Below are positions 26,943 to 38,400 of a stretch of DNA of 64,000 nt, in pieces. This stretch comes from Helopsaltes ochotensis (taxonomy: Eukaryota; Chordata; Aves; Passeriformes; Locustellidae). Below the pieces are notes generated by a model, which did no database searches, was not told where the DNA came from, and worked only from the letters and a program-made list of their open reading frames with translations. A program made the position numbers and the translations under genes. Every line of letters starts with the position of its first letter. Position 1 is the stretch's first letter. The DNA lies in NCBI GenBank assembly GCA_013400155.1, contig VXBM01000537.1, positions 290,219-354,218 on the forward strand, given 5' to 3'.

Positions 26943-26947
26943 AGGTT

Positions 26948-28165
26948 GCAGTTTTCTCTTCCAACCTTCAGGGTCCTGACCATTGTCCTTGCCAGGGTCA
27001 TGCTCCACGAGATCATGGATTTCACCAGGACATGGTCACTACGGCCCAGGCTGCATCCAGATTTAACCCCTTTAATGAGCTCATCTGCATCAGTGAGCAG
27101 CAGGCCCAGACACGCTTCTCCTTGGTTGGTCTGGCCAGCTCCTGGACCAGGAAGCTGTCCTCTGCACACTCCATGAGTGTACTGGATTGCTTACAGCTGG
27201 CTGTATTCCTCTCCCAGCAGATGTCTGGGTGGTTGAAGCCTCCCATCAGGATGAGAGGTGGTGAGGATGATTAGCCTGTAGTAACCTCAACCCGCAGGTA
27301 TCCTTTCTTGGTTTTCAGCCACAGACCCTCAACATCTCAATGGCCGTTTCTCAGACACAGCTTTTTACAACCTATCCCTTCCTTGACATAGAGGGCAACA
27401 CCCCTGCTCCTCCTTGCCAGCCTATCTCTTCTGGAAAGCTTGTACCCTTAATTACAGTGCTCCAGTTACGTAACTTGTCCCACCATTTCCATGATAACAT
27501 TTATGTAACAATTTGCTAATTGCATAATGGTTTTCAGTTCCTCTTGTTATCCATGCTGTGTGCACTGGGGTAGAGGCCTTTCAGCTGGGCTGTTGACCTC
27601 TTCAGCCTTTGGGAAGGGTCTTCTACAATTTCTCTGGGAAAATTTACAGATATTTTGCTGCTTTTCCCTAAACTTCTATTGTTTCCTGTTTTCTCACTGA
27701 CACCTGCTAGAGCATCCTGTTGCCCATTAAATCTAGTTTAAAGCTTGGCTTGTAAGTCTTGTGAACTTGTGATCCCCAGACCACTCTTGCTCTACTTGGT
27801 CAGGTGCTCCACAACTGATGCCAACATGCCCAGTCTCTCCAAGGCCCACTCCAGATCACAGACCCAAAGCCCTAAGCATGGCACTGTCTTGCGGCCAGTC
27901 ATTCACCCTATCCACTTGTTTCACTCTGCTGGACTCCCAGTGCCCTACCAGGAAGGTAGAGGAGAACACTACCTGTGCTTCATATCCATTCAACTTTTTT
28001 CGGAGAGACCTGAAAGTCCCTTTTGATATTTTGGCATTCTTTGTTCCAGTGTCATTCAGGCCTACTCGAAAGAGTAGAAGCAGGTTACAGTCCTCAGCTT
28101 TTACCAGGCTTGGTAGCCTCTTAGCAACATCCTTTACGTGGGCCCTGGTAGGCAATTCCATTGTG
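26948..28165 (-). pseudogene. CR1 LINE remnant, end of ORF1 and start of ORF2, antisense
   Basis: Read on the - strand, the high-coordinate part (about 27,860-28,161) matches the C-terminal esterase-like domain of CR1 ORF1: VKDVAKRLPSLVKAED, then a GLNDTGTKN block resembling the conserved G-x-N-D motif of SGNH hydrolases, then QVVFSSTFLVGHWESSR. The lower part is the ORF2 apurinic-type endonuclease: a glycine-rich segment near 27,400, GGFNHPDICWERNTASCKQS at about 27,190-27,246 and a SDH-containing strand near 27,040. These come in the right order and direction. Multiple stops and deletions make it a fossil. It continues at 26,383 downward after the LTR insertion. Confidence 0.82.
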
Positions 28166-30653
28166 TCATTGTTTAGGTCAGATTATTTTGAATTTTCTCT
28201 TGGACCTAAAGTGCTACAAATTCTTACAGCTTCCAGTTATCAATAGATGTAACAAATGTAGTCCTTGTTCATTCAGGTAAGCTACTAATGAAGCTGCTGG
28301 TTAGTAGCAAATACATGTGGTTTCCCATATGTGTGGGAGGGAAATGTTTCATATATTAATTTTCTTAAGGGTTCATAAACATACAGTTAATGTACACAGA
28401 AATTTTTGAGGAAACAGTTGGCTTTCCTAGAAATTACTGGATAATTCCCCTAATGTCATTTCATTTCAGGATTTTTTTTCATGGCTCCAACTCTTTGTGT
28501 CCAGTGAGAATCCTGACATACCAAACACTATCAGTGTTTGGTATGGAAGACCTCAAGGCCTCATTGTGCTCAGCATTTCAATACTTATCATTCTGAATAT
28601 ATATATAGCTTGTCTCAGTGGTTTTGATCCTGAATTCTCTCTTACTTTAATTTTCCTAAAAAAAAATACTATAATCTCATGTAATTTGTGAATCAGCAGT
28701 AGGGCGAGCTGCACACCCATAGGTGTGCAAGTGTTCTGGTTTATGATAGGACTGAGTTCCTACATCCATACCTGGCAAGATCTGTGATAGTGCAGGGAGA
28801 TATGCAGTTGCTTTTTTTTTGGTGATTGTGTTGCCCTCATATGCACTTTCCGAAACATTTTACGGAAAATTGCCATCTTTAGGCTTTATTTTAGCCCATT
28901 GTATTACTTGTCAGGATCACCAGGACTGCAGTGCAGTTGATTTAAGAAGATAGGAGTGTACATCACATTTATACAAAGAAATGAGCTGGTTTTATACACT
29001 TTCTCAAGGCACAGTATTTCCTTACATGGCAGTTCTCACTACCTGACCCTATCCCATGTTGCCATGTCAGCAACATGCGTTCCTGATGTCCTTATATGGG
29101 GTGATCATGAGCCATTCAGGTGTCTGTCAGCTTCCGGAATGCTCCTCTCCACAGGACTCTGCCACGTGGCACCTCCTACCCCCAGGGTCCCATGGAGACA
29201 AACTTCTTCGTGCTGCTGTGTGCTTCTGCAGGTCAGTCCCACAGCCCACAGCTCTGCTTCCCTCATATAGGCACACTTCTCCATCCTGCATACACTGAAG
29301 TGAATGACAAGGGCAGGAGATTTTGCTCTTTTAATCGCCTTTGTTAAGCAGCTCTTTCAATAGGGTGGCTCGGGGAGGGGATAGCCTATGCCGCTTGCTC
29401 CGCCTTGAAGGAGGTCCCAGCGTTACTGCAGAACCGCTGCGGAGCTGGGAGTTCACCCTCACAGGAGTCTACAGGAACTCAACAGCAGTTGGCTCAGTCT
29501 AGGGGGTCACCTCTCTCGGTGTACTCTCAAGTCAGGGTGAGTGGCTCGTGAGTGGTTTAGAGGCCCTGTCTTCCCCATTCAGTACTATCCTTTGCAGTTT
29601 TAAATTCTAAGTGGGGTCCTCAGGGCCAGGGTCTTTTTGTCCAGATTGCACTTCCGGTGGTAGAAGAGTCTCCTAGGATTTTCAGTCATTTTCATATGGG
29701 TGGTGGCCTCACCAGACAGGCAGGGAGTAATCTGTGGAGTAGGCAGTCAGGAAGGCAGACAATAAATTTAGGCTGGTGCAGAAGAATACTGCAAATGCCA
29801 TTGGAAAAGAGAAGCAGGAAATAACAAGAAGTCACCCTGACAAATGCAAGATTGTACATCTGGAAAATTATTATTCAAAATGCAGATTGTTTTCTCTTCT
29901 CTGGTGGGATGACTCTCTGCTACACCAGAGATAATGGATGGCAGTTTGTGTTTCTGAGTTTCCTCTGACAAGGCAGACAAAAAAAATGCATGTGGAGCTT
30001 TTGCCGAAAGGATTGCTCCTGACTGAGCAGCTAGAGTGACACTCAGGCTGGGAACATAGCACCTTCTGTCTCACAGCCACTGAGGAGCACAAAGGTGGTT
30101 GGGATGGCTTTCCTCTGAAAATCAGCCTGGTAAATACAGTACAGAGGCATCTCTTTCTGTGAGCACCGGGTGCTGATGTCATATGTACTGCAAGTTAAAA
30201 GTGCTTCTTTGTGTTTGCAGCCTTGCAAATTCAGCTGTCTGAGAGGCAAACTCTTGTCTCCCATCAGCTTTAAAGAACTGCTTTCTTTCTCCTGCCCATA
30301 ATTACAGTTATTTGCATCTTCAAAATCCTAGGGATTTCAAGGGAAGTTGCAGGAAGACAGTCCCTCTAGTTGGAAATTTTCTCATTTCAGAAGGCAATTC
30401 TGCTGATCTTTTCCCAGTCATGCTGTTACCCAAATGCATGTGCTTCAGGCTCTCTGTTTTAGAGTTTCTTGGTGATTGTTGCATTGGGGGACACATTTTC
30501 CTTTTTCCCTTAAAGAGCAATCTTAAATTATTTGGGGATTTGATCTCTTCCCCCTCTCTGTCTCATCCTCCCTGCCCCATGTAAAACGGATATAGAGATT
30601 TGAAGGAAAAATGATAATAATAAAAAAAAAAGCCTAACATTAGACCTGCTCGC
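28166..30653. other. Intergenic DNA, no gene seen
   Basis: No coding exon was recognised. It contains a perfect 13-bp inverted repeat at 28,517-28,545 and a moderately GC-rich patch at about 29,350-29,640 with an LTR-like feel ('ggagctgggagttcaccctcacaggag') that I could not assign. Several overlapping open frames around 29,056-29,347 occur in three frames of the same stretch, a sign of composition, not coding. Confidence 0.6.
28517..28545. repeat. Perfect 13-bp inverted repeat with 3-nt loop
   Basis: Arms CATACCAAACACT and AGTGTTTGGTATG are exact reverse complements around the loop ATC. The stem is too short for a microRNA precursor. It may be the core of a short palindromic element. Confidence 0.9.
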
Positions 30654-31229
30654 TGTTATGGCTTAATCCCAGCCAGCAGCCAAGCCCCATGCAGCCACTC
30701 ACTCTCACTCCCCCATTGGTGGGATGGGGGAGAGAATAGGAGGGGGTAAAAGAAAGAGAACTCACCGGTTGATGTAAAGAGACTTTAATAGGGAAAGAAA
30801 AAGCTGTGCACACAACAAAGCAAAACAAGGAATTAATTCACCCCTTCCCATGTGCGGGCAGGTGTTCAGCCATCTCCAGGACAGCAGGGCCCCAACTATG
30901 TAATTGTTACTTAGGAAGTCAAATGTCATAATGCCAAATATCCCCCCACTCTTATCCTTTTCCCCCCATTTTATATCCTGAGAATGATGTCACATGGTCT
31001 GGAATATCCCTTTGGTCAGTTTGGGTTACCTGTCCTGGCTGTTTCTCCTCCCAATCTTCCAAGCACCCCCAATTTCTCTGCCAGTGTGGTAGAGTGACAA
31101 GCAGAAAAGCCTCTGAGTAATGTCAGTTCAACAATAAAAAAAGCTTTGTTTTATTATCAACACTGTGTCCAAAACAGAGCCTTGAACTAATCACTGTCAA
31201 GAAAATTTACTCCAGCCAAAACCAGCACA
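30654..31229 (-). mobile_element. Solo LTR of an avian endogenous retrovirus (TguLTR5-like), antisense
   Basis: The 576 bp block begins tgttatggcttaatcccagc and ends ccaaaaccagcaca, the antisense layout of a common avian LTR whose sense form starts TGTxCTGGTTT and ends in CA. On the - strand a TATAAA box lies at 30,975-30,970 and an ATTAAA polyadenylation signal at 30,789-30,784. Internal landmarks such as 'tggaatatccctttggtcagtt' and 'caggtgttcagccatctccagga' match the family as I recall it. No convincing 5-bp duplication flanks it (ctcgc on the left, ccagg on the right). No viral genes are attached. Confidence 0.85.
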
Positions 31230-32407
31230 CCAGGCCATTATAAATTGTCCATATGTAGTAAGGTGAAAAATAGTTCCTGCATTTTTAATTTACAAAACAG
31301 CCCATGCTTGATTTCCAGATCCATGATCTTTGTAAAATTTGATGTTTGCACAATACAACTGCAGCAGGCTCTTGATTCACAGGATGCTCTTCCTTATTCT
31401 GGAGAGACTGCCATGAGACAGATAATCCTTGAACACTAAGGATTGTCTAGAAAATTACTCTGAAAGGAATGTTCTGTGTTACACTAACAAAAAATTATAT
31501 GACTAAACCAAATGGTTCAAACTCTAATCCTCTTGCATGTCACCTGCTAAAATAATTGAGATCAAGTTGTCTGTAATGTGACAAATATGTGTGTATATAT
31601 ATTGTTTCTTTTATTTATGGGGACAAGCAGTTGTCTAGGGAGTATTCACCTCAATTAAGGCAGTGTCTTGTATGAAATGTGGAGGGCCAGAGAAACTGAA
31701 GCTGGGCATGTAGTCAGTGAGAGGCACAGCTTGTGAAGGAGTAAGTGGAAGAGTCTCACTGAGTCTCAGTCTGAGAGACATGAACCTCCCTCAGGCCAAT
31801 TGGAATATGCTTAGGCAAAATACTGATATTAACCCTTTGCAGAATGGAATGTTGCACTGGAATAACCCTTAAAACAAAACAAGACAAAATAACAACCAAC
31901 CAACCAACCAAAAAGGGGTGAAAACAAAAACAAACAAAAAGGACTTACATGATGCTGAAAATTTTCTTCTTGATGAGATTTTTGTCAGTACTGAGGTATC
32001 CAGTTTTAGTTATCCTCTGCTGTGAAGTTCAGGCTTGTGAGATACTATTGCACTGACACTTTCTTAGGAAATGTTTCCAGGAGTGATAGGACTGACAGAT
32101 GGGCACTCCAGGTGAGCTGTAGGATGAAGTTGGGTGAATATGATGCACACCCATACCTCACACCCATGATCATTAGAAAATTGAGTCAACTTTCAAAGTC
32201 TCCATTAAATAATCAAGAAACATTGCAAAATCATCCTGTAATAAGAAACATGATAGAGGAGGAAGCTTTCAATAAAGATAACTATCACATTCTCAAATGC
32301 AATGGTGGATTTTACTGTTCACAAGGTGATTTTTTTTGTTCAGGCTTTGTAAAATACCGATCCATATGATACCTTTTTTCATTTCTACTAGCTCATGTTT
32401 GCACAAA

Positions 32408-32421
32408 NNNNNNNNNNNNNN
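32408..32421. other. Assembly gap (14 N)
   Basis: A run of N followed directly by an A-rich stretch (about 28 nt, mostly A). The gap is likely a homopolymer length uncertainty. Confidence 0.98.
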
Positions 32422-35400
32422 AAAAAAAAAAACAAAACAAAAAAAAAAAGTTCTGGAAATTATACAGGCCCCACAGTGGTATATATTTTTTGTGTCTTTT
32501 AACCATTTGTTTTACTGTCAGAATACTGTTCTACTCCGGCATACAACAGAGTTTAAACAATTCTGTAAGAGAAGTTGTTTAAATGCTTTTCTTTGAGTGG
32601 AGAGGGAAGTAATTTAGTTGAATTCTCGAGAGTATCCACCTTTCCTTCTTGCTTTCCTACAAGAACTCTTTCAAGTTCAGACTTTTAGTCTGTTAGGTTC
32701 TTCTCAAACTCATCTAAATGGAAAGAACAACTATTGTAGTAGGATTGAAGAAACAGAAATTCAAGATGGGGAGAACTAATCAAAGTAAAATTAGTGGTAG
32801 ATCTAGAAGTATAGTTCAACTGCTTCAGTGTCCTTCTGGTGCTCTTTAATAGCATATCTCTGCTGCAGGAAAGTCTGTAAGCCAGTTTTCTGAACCAGGG
32901 AATTCCTCTTAGTGTTTTGTGCTTCTCCACTCTGCTCCTTGACTCACTCCTGGTGTGCTGTTCCATGTGCTCAACTGAGGAATGTTGCACTTCCTTTGGG
33001 AAGCAAGGGTGCTGCACTGGCTCTCTACAGACCGGTCTCGGCATTGATGATGTTTATTACTGAATCACACTGCATTGCTTGGGAGGCAGAGATTTTTTTA
33101 ATCAAAAGCTTTGGAATCTCAAACTCAGGGCCCTCTGCCTGCTAGAACAAATGTGGGGGCTGCACTCCAACTGTCCTGGGCAGAATCAAACCTTGCTATT
33201 TCACTTATGCTGTTTATAAATGTCTAAACAAACAAACCAACAGGACCCCAGTGGGACAGCTAGACTCTTCCTTGTCCCAAGGTAAAATCAGCATTCCCAT
33301 TTGCTTCACTCAGCATTTTTGCACAGTTGGGATTTGCTTTAATCTAATGATTAAATGCATTCTTATTTAACCAGTGTTTTTTACAGTCAATATTTACCAC
33401 ACAGATAACTTTTATTTTTAATGACCATGGTATCATTATATATAGAGTCAATGTTGAGGGAGGAGCTGTGCTCAGCCACCTCTGCAGCTTAACATGCTGC
33501 TTCCAACATTAACATGATTTGTTGAACTCCACAATCAAAAATATTGTGCTAGTAGCATAGAGTGGACAGGAATTCAGGAACCAGCACTTCTGCTGATGGA
33601 AATGAGCACTAAGGAGCTGCTGTTTTTTGAGCCAGCAGAGGATGTTGCCAGAAGGTTTTGGCCTGCTTGTTTTTCCAGAAATTGCCACAAAGACACTAGT
33701 TTTAACTGGACAGAGAGCCAGCCCAGAGTTCTGTCTGCAGATCATAGTGCTGCAACACAGAAGTGAGTCTGCACCAGCAGAACACAAGCATATCTCTTAG
33801 GTGAGCTAGTTAATTACACAAGGGATGGGGACCAGCTGCCAGTGATCTTGGCTGCAGAACAGCTCCAGGCAGCAGTGATGTGAGTGGAGAGAGAAAGCCA
33901 AATGTCTGGTACCAGGTGGTGGTGATTAAGCAGAACTGTGGTCTAGGGATTGTAACCTGTGAGCCAGCATCTCCTTCTGCATGTTCTATAAGAGTGTCTT
34001 GTTATAAGCACTGTTGAGAGTCTTCTGTCTTTTCTTTTATGTAAGTGCAAAGAAATCTCTCAATGCTTTTTCATAGGTTTCTACAGGCAGAGGAACTTCT
34101 GAGCAATTAGGAATTACAGGTTCTGAGATTTAGTGTTTTAAGTCATTTAGATAAAAACATTACAGAAATAGGGAGGATTTTGAAGCTACAATTCTTGTTG
34201 CTTGGGCATAGTTGTGTAAAAATATCGGACAAAAAGCTGAAGAAAGGTAAATTGGATGAAATAAAACCATTGGGTTTGTATGTGGTGGGATCAGTAGAGC
34301 CTGCACCCGCAGCACACGTAATATCCAACTCACCTGCAAGGCACACTCAATGCCTGGGTGCATATTATGCCTGGGATTCCTGCAAGGAGACTTCTGTTTT
34401 CTTGTTCTTCTGAAGTGAAATCTCCATCCTTGGGATTTCCACCCCTACTGCTAGCATGTCTACCACATTTAACTTGTATCTGGAATTTGGACCAATAAAT
34501 GACATCAAATATGCATGCTTACTGTGAAACGATTACAGGGAATAAGACTTCAATATGCTCCTGTTGTAGCACATAGCAAAAACAAGTCCTTGGCACAAAA
34601 TATTTCTGGTTTAAGAAGTATTTTCATATATGTTTTGTAAAACGACAAGAAACAACTACTTTTAGGAAACTAAGTGCTTTTAGCTGAGTATGTGTGTGAA
34701 TGTGAAGTAAGGCTTGTATCAACTTACTGTTTTCTAGAGCTGTTCTTGCTGACAGTCATGATAAAGTCCTGAGGTCCTAGCCATACAGTAGTGTCATGAG
34801 CACATTAGAACCACAATGACCAGCTAATGAGCTGTCAAGGTGATCAGGAGCAGCACGACTCTTGAATGTGTTTTGAAAAGAGGGTTTGCTTAACGGAAAA
34901 CAGCACCTAGAGATTTGCGCAAGGAAATAATTTTAAACCAGGAAAATAAAATAACATTGGAAAAGCATGTGGATATTAGATGGTTATTCAGAGCTCATAA
35001 TACACTGTGGTACTGTATGCAGCTCTCTCAGTAGCTAAAATTAGGTGATTATGTAAGGAGACCACAGCATACATCTGAATAGCTACTGTATTGGGTTAAT
35101 GATGTCACTCATCTTTACTGAGTCGCTATGCTATGGCTTGGCCAAGAGGCACCATGAATTCAGCAGCCATGAAATCATAGCCAGGTTAAACTTCAGTGAA
35201 GTAAACACAACAGAGGTTTTATGAGGGAAAGCAAAACAGTTCTCAACTAGAGCTCTCCCGTCAAGAGTCCCAGGTGACATTGCTGCCAGCTGTTATTCCC
35301 TGTAAATCTTTAGGGATTATAATGAATATATTAGTTTATTAGCTATATTAGCTTTAATGAACCTATTAGTTTATGATTGATTTGGAGAGATCAGATGAGC

Positions 35401-38400
35401 TACTGGTCTTAGCTTTTTAATTGCTGGCTATGAAATTGGTTATTTTTGCTTTGAGGTCCCATTGCTGAGACAATCAATGAATGCTGTACTGTGAACATTG
35501 TTGACATGAAAATAAATACAGGTATGTCAAAAGTAAAGTGAGAATTAAATTTTATCTATGCATAGTAATGTGCCTTATCTTTCTCACCAGATACAATCCA
35601 AATTGATTTCCCTGTCATATTTTTCTTACAAATGATTTATTTGCACACCTATGCTAGCTTTTGCACATTTAGTAGTGGTATATATGCCACACATTCCTCC
35701 GTGTAGTTGCGGAGCCTTTTCCTGAATAGTTACCAATTTTATGTCAGCAAAGACTGGGGAGGATGTAAAGGTATAGATGCAGAAACAGGCAGGTTGGTTT
35801 CCTCAAATTTTGTGTGACTGTATGCCCCTGATCTGTGTTGTTTCTCACTGTGATGGCTCTGATGCCTTCATCTGGGACATGCCTGTTAAGACGAGCTTTG
35901 GAACTGTCCCCTAGAGTTTCGCCACAGGTTTTTTTGCTTCCAGTGGCCTTAAGTGCTGGTATCACAAGCTCTGGCATGCAAAGTCTCTGCAAGGAAGAAA
36001 CCTGGCAGCAAATGAAGGCCTGTTTATTTCTCAGAAGGTGCCTGGGCTTGCAGAGTCACAGGGCTTTAAAGTGCCAGAAGCAGTTATTTTGGGGATAGCT
36101 TGGTGATGAGCAATGGTCAGGCCATTGATGGTGGCCACGTTTTGCAGCCCTGGCAGTACAACTGTGACTGCCCGTGCTGTACCTGGCAAGAGCTCTGCTT
36201 TCCCAGACCAGAAAGCAAAGGCTGCATTTGGAAACTTGTTCTTTCCCTATATATCTACTCTACTCTTTGAAGTAGCCATTCCCACGCATTTCCTGTCAGG
36301 GGTCCTCCAGGCCTGCAAACTCTTTTTTTGCTCTGCTTTTTTTTTAATCCAGAAAGCTGCCTGCTTTAGGGAAGTTTGCCTGGGATTGCACTGTACCCAT
36401 TTGTTTGCAATGAATGAGATGCATTTTTCATTTTCGCTGAATTATTGTTGCCAGATACCATGTGTACACATGTTCCTGGCCATCTTGCAGGGGGAGCTGG
36501 CAAATCTGCAAAGCTGATGTGAACTGCTCCAGCAACTGAAATGGCTCCTCTCAGCCAGACCCCTGCCGAGGTTGGGAAACACACATGCTTTGCTCTCTGT
36601 GAGATCTCAAAAAGAAGGCTTTCTTCAGCTGGATGGAAATAATGGTACTGCAACCCAGCCTCCCAACTCCAAGCATCTTTCTGCTTTCTCCCTTCATTCT
36701 CATTCATCCTGTTTGCGGAGCACTTTTGGCAACACAGGCGACCTAGAGCAAGAGCCTTCGGGGAACACTTAAAGGACACATGGGTCATGAGCCTAAAATT
36801 GTTTGGCTTAAAGCAGTCTTAGGACTATCTTTTCCAGGGACTTTTTTCCTCTAAAACTGATGATGTGAGAGTTGTTGCTATCTTCCATTGTCTTCATCTT
36901 GAGGGTTTTGTATTGGTCAGTTATCAGAAAGGAGTTGCTTTTTGGCTTTTAGTTTCACCATATCCCTGAAAGTGTGTATATTTGCCCTGATTAGCATCCC
37001 ACTGGCTGGCTGATCCTGGGACTTGTCAGGAGGGACACAACATACTTGCAGACCAGTGCTGGTAACGAAGTGTCAGGAGTTGGTAGGTAAGGATTTATTT
37101 CAAAACCTTGTGGATATTTTGTCCCTGCAATGCTAGAGCACTTTTTTGTACTGCCTGACATGCTGTGTGAGGTCCATGAGAGAGGTGAGCTGAGCTCCCT
37201 TTGTGGCTTTGCCATAGGAAGCATTGGCTGAATGGATGAGTTACCACAAAAGGTTTCCGTTTTGCTGAGCTAACTTCTTCTGGGAGAGAAACAAACTGCT
37301 GAGTTTGAAAAAGCCTAGGAAAAACAGTCAATCTTTACTGTTCTTAAAATATTTGTATATGGAAATGCATAAAAGCCCAAGAAGCAGAGAATTTGCTTTT
37401 TTCCTCTTGATAAACAGTTATCCATGAGAAACCATGTAAGTCTAAATGAAGCTGGTAACCACCGAAGTGGCATCACTCTCCTTGATCCTTGTGTATTATT
37501 CCTTGGATATGACTCAGAGGACTTTCTTTAACTTTGTCTGCCCTGAAGTGAGCAGTCACTTTGAGTACATGATTGTTTTATGACCCTTACAACAGAAAAT
37601 ACTCTTCTATTCCATTCTAGTCTTTGTAGGGACAGAGCCCCATAGCGTCAGTAAATCCTGTGGACAGTGGAGGCCATTACACGTTTACACAGCACCATTT
37701 GGCAGTGTGTGGTGCTCTGTCAGGTGTGAATGTGGACAAATGTTTGTATTCCTGCATTGCATTGGCTTTGTTGCCCATGGTTACAGTGTCTGTGCTCAGG
37801 GAGGGTGGCAGAGCTCAGTGCCATGGACCACAGCACATGTAGCTCCTGAGTTCGTGTGACTGAGTAGAGCAGGAAAGAGGTTTTCCATGGGACCTCCCAA
37901 AGGAAGGCAGAATCACTACACTGAGTTTTCACTGCTGCTTATGTTTCTAGGATGGGGATGGATGTAAAGAACAAGACATTTGCTTGACTATTTCTAGTGT
38001 GTGAGAAATTATTGAGGCAAAGCACTAAAAAGTGAAAAAGATGCTCTGCTGTAAAAATATTCTATTTCTTGGGAAAAAAACCCATCTATAAATGTCATCA
38101 ACAGGCTAAAGAAAAGGCAATAGCACCAAATGATGTGTTGGCTAGGGAAATGTGTGTTACAGAAAGCATATAAGGAACAACTCTTGACAGTCTGAGAAGA
38201 GCTGACAATAAAACACATGATTTAATGAGGGCCAGAGAGAAGATTCAGCCATAAAACTATACATTTAATGGCTGTCCTATTTACTAAGTTATAAAATTGG
38301 AAGAGGTGCATAAACACGAGTAAGTCCATGTGGGATTGACTTTTTTTTTTAAAGCAAGGCTTTATTATAATTATTTAAAAATATTCACACAGTGTAACTT

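Noticed and set aside
36113..36788. Overlapping 134- and 140-codon frames on opposite strands
   Set aside because: Mutually overlapping, no domain, no splice or promoter support; expected by chance in a GC-moderate patch.
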